From positions 178,323 through 242,322 of the forward strand of contig CAZTQN010000002.1 of assembly GCA_964615765.1 (NCBI GenBank): DNA of 64,000 bases, given 5' to 3'. The DNA comes from CAZTQN01 sp964615765. GTDB taxonomy: Bacteria; Planctomycetota; Phycisphaerae; Phycisphaerales; UBA1924. Below are positions 61,299 to 64,000 of the stretch, piece by piece; position 1 is the stretch's first letter; every line of letters starts with the position of its first letter. The position numbers were made by a program, and so were the translations under genes. A model generated the notes under the pieces. That model saw only the letters and a list, made by a program, of their open reading frames with translations, was not told the origin of the DNA and ran no database searches.

Positions 61299-63944
61299 GT
61301 GCGTCACATCGTGCATCACGCCGCCCGCGCCGCGCGTTCCGCGATCATCATGCTCGCGCTCACCGGCGGCTCCGCCCTCGCCGCCATCCCGCCCGAGCTC
61401 GCGCCTCACGTCTGGTCCGATTCTCCGCTCGCCGAGGCCTGGGTCGAGTCCGCCGATGGCCGCGTCGGCGTGCCGCTGCGCTCGCCCGACGCCGACCGCA
61501 CCATCATCCGCGTTGTCGCCCCCGCCACCGCGACCGTCCGCTTCGGGCAGAACCTTCTCGCCGACGTTTTCCCGCCCAGCGGCGAAGCCTTCGGCACGCC
61601 CCGCACGCTCCCCGTCGGCACCGCGCCCGAAGGCGACATCCCCGTGTCCGTCAAGTACGGCGCCAGCGGCCTGTTCTACTACATTCTCCACCGCGACTCC
61701 CGCAACATCATCCGTTTCAACTCCACGACCAACACCGCGGACCGCGCCTACCCGCTCACCGGCGACGTCCCGCTCGCCATGGACATCACGCCCGACGGCG
61801 GCCGCCTCATCGTCGCCAACTTCACCCAGGACACCATCTCGATCGTCGACACCAACTCAGGTACCGAGACCACGGCCCCCGTCGGCAACGGGCCCGGCTG
61901 GGTCTACGTGGTCCCCGGCGGCGCACGCGTTCTGGTCGGCAACACCGCCGAATCGACCATCTCCGTTGTCAACCTGACCACCCTCTCCGTCGAGCGCACC
62001 ATCAGCGTGCCGCAGTTTGCGCAAACCCTCTCCGGCTCGCTGGAATCCGGCGTTACCGACCTCTCCTTTGGTCCACGCCCCGCCTTCCTCGGGCCCAACC
62101 GGGTTCTGCTCCCCGCCCGCTTCAACAGCCTCGTCGCCGTCATCGACTACACCACCGGCTCACGCACCGACATCCCCACCGCCCCCAGCCCGGGAGGCGT
62201 CGACGTCAGCGGAATCGCCGCCGTCGTCGTCGCCGTCAACCACACCAACGACGGCCTTACCTCGATCATCGACCCCGTCGCCCTCACCGTCTCCCGCACC
62301 ATCCCCGCCCCCGCCGGCAGTTTCTCAAACGGCGCCATCGCCCTCAACGCCAGCGGATCCCGCGCCGTCGTCGCCCTGGGCAACTCCGCCCGCTTCCTCG
62401 ACCTCACCACCGACACCTACGGCCCGGGCCTCAACACCGCCAACCTCAACGACCTCCTCGTCAACCCCGCACGCACCCGCGCCATCGGCGTCGGCTTCTC
62501 CGGCGCGATCATCGACCTCAACTCCGGCACACTCCTCGGCCGGGCCAACGACACCGTCTCCTGCGAGAAGGGCGCCGTCAACCCCGTCTCCGATCAGGCC
62601 ACGCTCATCTCCTCCCCCGGCTTCGGCGACGACTTCGTCGCTATCGAGACCGACAACTCCCCCTTCCCCATCGCGTTCGGCCGCAGCGGCTTCGGGCAGG
62701 AGGGCGACATCCCGAGAAACGCCGCCGTGTCCCCCAACGGGAACGTCGCCGTCAGCAGCAACGTCGACAGCGACAACCTCTCGATCTTCGACTTCAACTC
62801 CGGCGCGTTCCTCGGCTACGCCAACCTCGACGCCCGCCCCGGAGAAGTCGAGATCGCGCCCGGCAACACCAAGGCCGTCGGCGTCAACCTCGACGCCTTC
62901 ACGCTCAGCGTCGTCAACCTCCCCGCGAACGCAACCGTCCCCGTCCCCTCCGCCCGACGCCTCGCCCAAGTTGAGATCGATTCCAACGGCCAGTTCGCCT
63001 ATCTCTCACAGGTCGCCGACGGCGACGGCGTCCGCAAGTTCAACCTCCAGACCAACTCGTTCGTCGGCGGGATCACGCCGACCGGCAACATGGGCAGCGT
63101 CGGGTACTCCTACTCGCAGCCGTCTCAACTGGCCCTCTCGCCCGACAACACGCTCCTCGCCGTCCCCGGCCCCTTCGATGATCGCCTCGACATCGTCAAC
63201 ACCGCCACGATGACCGTCGCGCAGACCTTCAGCCCCGTCGGCCAGTTCATCGCGCGGGCGTCGTGGTCCCCCGAGGGCAACGAACTGCTCGTCAGCGACA
63301 TCGACGCCGACAGCGTGCTCGTGTTCCGCCGGCCGAGCCCCGCCACCCAGTTCGCCCAAGTCGGCTCCATCGCCGTCGGCGATCAGCCGTTCGACACCGT
63401 GAAGCTGCCGAACTCGAACCGCGCGTTCGTCATCAACTGGGGAACCAACGCCGGCGGCCCGTCGCTCGGCGTGCTGAACACCCAGACACTCACACAGACC
63501 AGCACCATCCCCCTCCCCTTCACGCCCACGGGCATGGTCCTCAGCTCCGACGCGTCGACGATCTCCGTCTTCAGCGGGACCCAGACCACCACCGTCAACC
63601 CCGGCTCGTTCACCCGCTTCGCCGACGGCAAACTCACGGTGATCGACACCGCCACCCTCGCCGTCCGCTCGCGCGTCGACACCGGCCAGGTCGGCGCCAT
63701 CCTCGCCGCCAACCCCGCGGGCGACCGCGTCGCGCTCCCCGGCGTGTCCAACAACGTGCTCACCGTCATCGGCCCCGCCTGCGCCGCCGACTTCAACGCC
63801 CTCGACGGCGTCACCGTCCAAGACATCTTCGATTTCCTCACCGCCTGGTTCGCAACCAGCCCCGACGCCGACTTCAACGGCGCCGGCGGCGTCACCGTCC
63901 AGGACATCTTCGACTTTCTCACCGCCTGGTTCGCCGGCTGCTGA
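61299..63944 (+). CDS. Secreted YVTN-type beta-propeller protein with dockerin
   Basis: Exported 881-residue protein. The start is GTG at 61299, with GGGAG upstream at good spacing; the signal peptide is ARSAIIMLALTGGSALAA. The body has YVTN-like propeller blades: DITPDGGRLIVANFTQDTIS, IVDTNSGTET, ARVLVGNTAESTISVVNL, AVIDYTTGSRTDIP and VSPNGNVAVSSNVDSDNLSI; up to two propellers could fit. The dockerin is CAADFNALDG, VQDIFDFL, then ADFNGAGG, VQDIFDFL, ending AGC. It is the last gene before the poly-G end. Confidence 0.88.
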   Translation: MRHIVHHAARAARSAIIMLALTGGSALAAIPPELAPHVWSDSPLAEAWVESADGRVGVPLRSPDADRTIIRVVAPATATVRFGQNLLADVFPPSGEAFGTPRTLPVGTAPEGDIPVSVKYGASGLFYYILHRDSRNIIRFNSTTNTADRAYPLTGDVPLAMDITPDGGRLIVANFTQDTISIVDTNSGTETTAPVGNGPGWVYVVPGGARVLVGNTAESTISVVNLTTLSVERTISVPQFAQTLSGSLESGVTDLSFGPRPAFLGPNRVLLPARFNSLVAVIDYTTGSRTDIPTAPSPGGVDVSGIAAVVVAVNHTNDGLTSIIDPVALTVSRTIPAPAGSFSNGAIALNASGSRAVVALGNSARFLDLTTDTYGPGLNTANLNDLLVNPARTRAIGVGFSGAIIDLNSGTLLGRANDTVSCEKGAVNPVSDQATLISSPGFGDDFVAIETDNSPFPIAFGRSGFGQEGDIPRNAAVSPNGNVAVSSNVDSDNLSIFDFNSGAFLGYANLDARPGEVEIAPGNTKAVGVNLDAFTLSVVNLPANATVPVPSARRLAQVEIDSNGQFAYLSQVADGDGVRKFNLQTNSFVGGITPTGNMGSVGYSYSQPSQLALSPDNTLLAVPGPFDDRLDIVNTATMTVAQTFSPVGQFIARASWSPEGNELLVSDIDADSVLVFRRPSPATQFAQVGSIAVGDQPFDTVKLPNSNRAFVINWGTNAGGPSLGVLNTQTLTQTSTIPLPFTPTGMVLSSDASTISVFSGTQTTTVNPGSFTRFADGKLTVIDTATLAVRSRVDTGQVGAILAANPAGDRVALPGVSNNVLTVIGPACAADFNALDGVTVQDIFDFLTAWFATSPDADFNGAGGVTVQDIFDFLTAWFAGC

Positions 63945-63948
63945 ACAC

Positions 63949-64000
<52 letters not shown>

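Overview
The window looks like one end of a contig from a high-GC planctomycete, most likely of the class Phycisphaerae. Three things point there: twelve secreted proteins ending in the short Cys-terminated dockerin (core ADFNxSG, VQDIFDFL, then AGC) that is common in that group; LEPR-type N-terminal tags on two large surface proteins; and scattered housekeeping genes (rpsI, rplM, alr, dnaX, a ybaB homologue, atpD) lying between secreted-protein genes. No lineage was computed, so this is inference from gene content.

Region by region. 1-7 kb: rplM-rpsI (minus, rpsI cut by the window edge), a CPBP-type membrane protease, a first dockerin protein, an MBL-fold hydrolase, two small membrane ORFs and alanine racemase. 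7-17 kb: a DEAD-box helicase with an enormous disordered N-terminus, then two long Cys-rich GACC-repeat dockerin proteins. 17-33 kb: an outer-membrane barrel, a transglutaminase-like protein, a CpcT/CpeT-family lipoprotein, a CAP-domain protein with a polyproline run and a PPVD repeat, a double glycosyltransferase, a secreted cyclophilin, a second glycosyltransferase, an MsbA-like ABC exporter with a downstream Cys-pair protein, and a Nudix-like gene. 33-44 kb (minus strand): dnaX-ybaB-nudix, an HD-GYP protein, a Tat-exported amine oxidase, a secreted protein of unknown function, then a lower-GC PD-(D/E)XK nuclease on the plus strand and a stand-alone atpD. 44-64 kb: an almost unbroken plus-strand run of nine dockerin-tagged secreted proteins (FGE-like, Delta-60, HAF, kelch-like and YVTN propellers, esterase, thrombospondin-like), with two decayed dockerin fragments and a decayed HepT-like toxin gene between them.

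How the genes fit together. The dockerin proteins share one plan: signal peptide, a variable repeat-rich exported domain, then a C-terminal dockerin bracketed by two cysteines. No cohesin or scaffold gene is visible here, so their docking partner lies elsewhere or the tag works as a sorting signal. The glycosyltransferases and ABC exporter form a small envelope-polysaccharide or lipid-export group. The dnaX gene carries a textbook A_AAA_AAA slippery site directly before a stop codon, with the tau C-terminus in the -1 frame.

Intergenic DNA holds a family of seven-base tandem repeats of the general form GGGNNNN (GGGCACT, GGGATTC, GGGAAGC, GGGGTCA and relatives) at about eight places, one inside a signal-peptide coding region, and a second family of GC-rich hairpin repeats between dockerin genes. 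The last 50 bases are pure G and are almost certainly a sequencing artefact; two genes also carry single extra G residues that break their frames, so base-level errors in G runs must be kept in mind.
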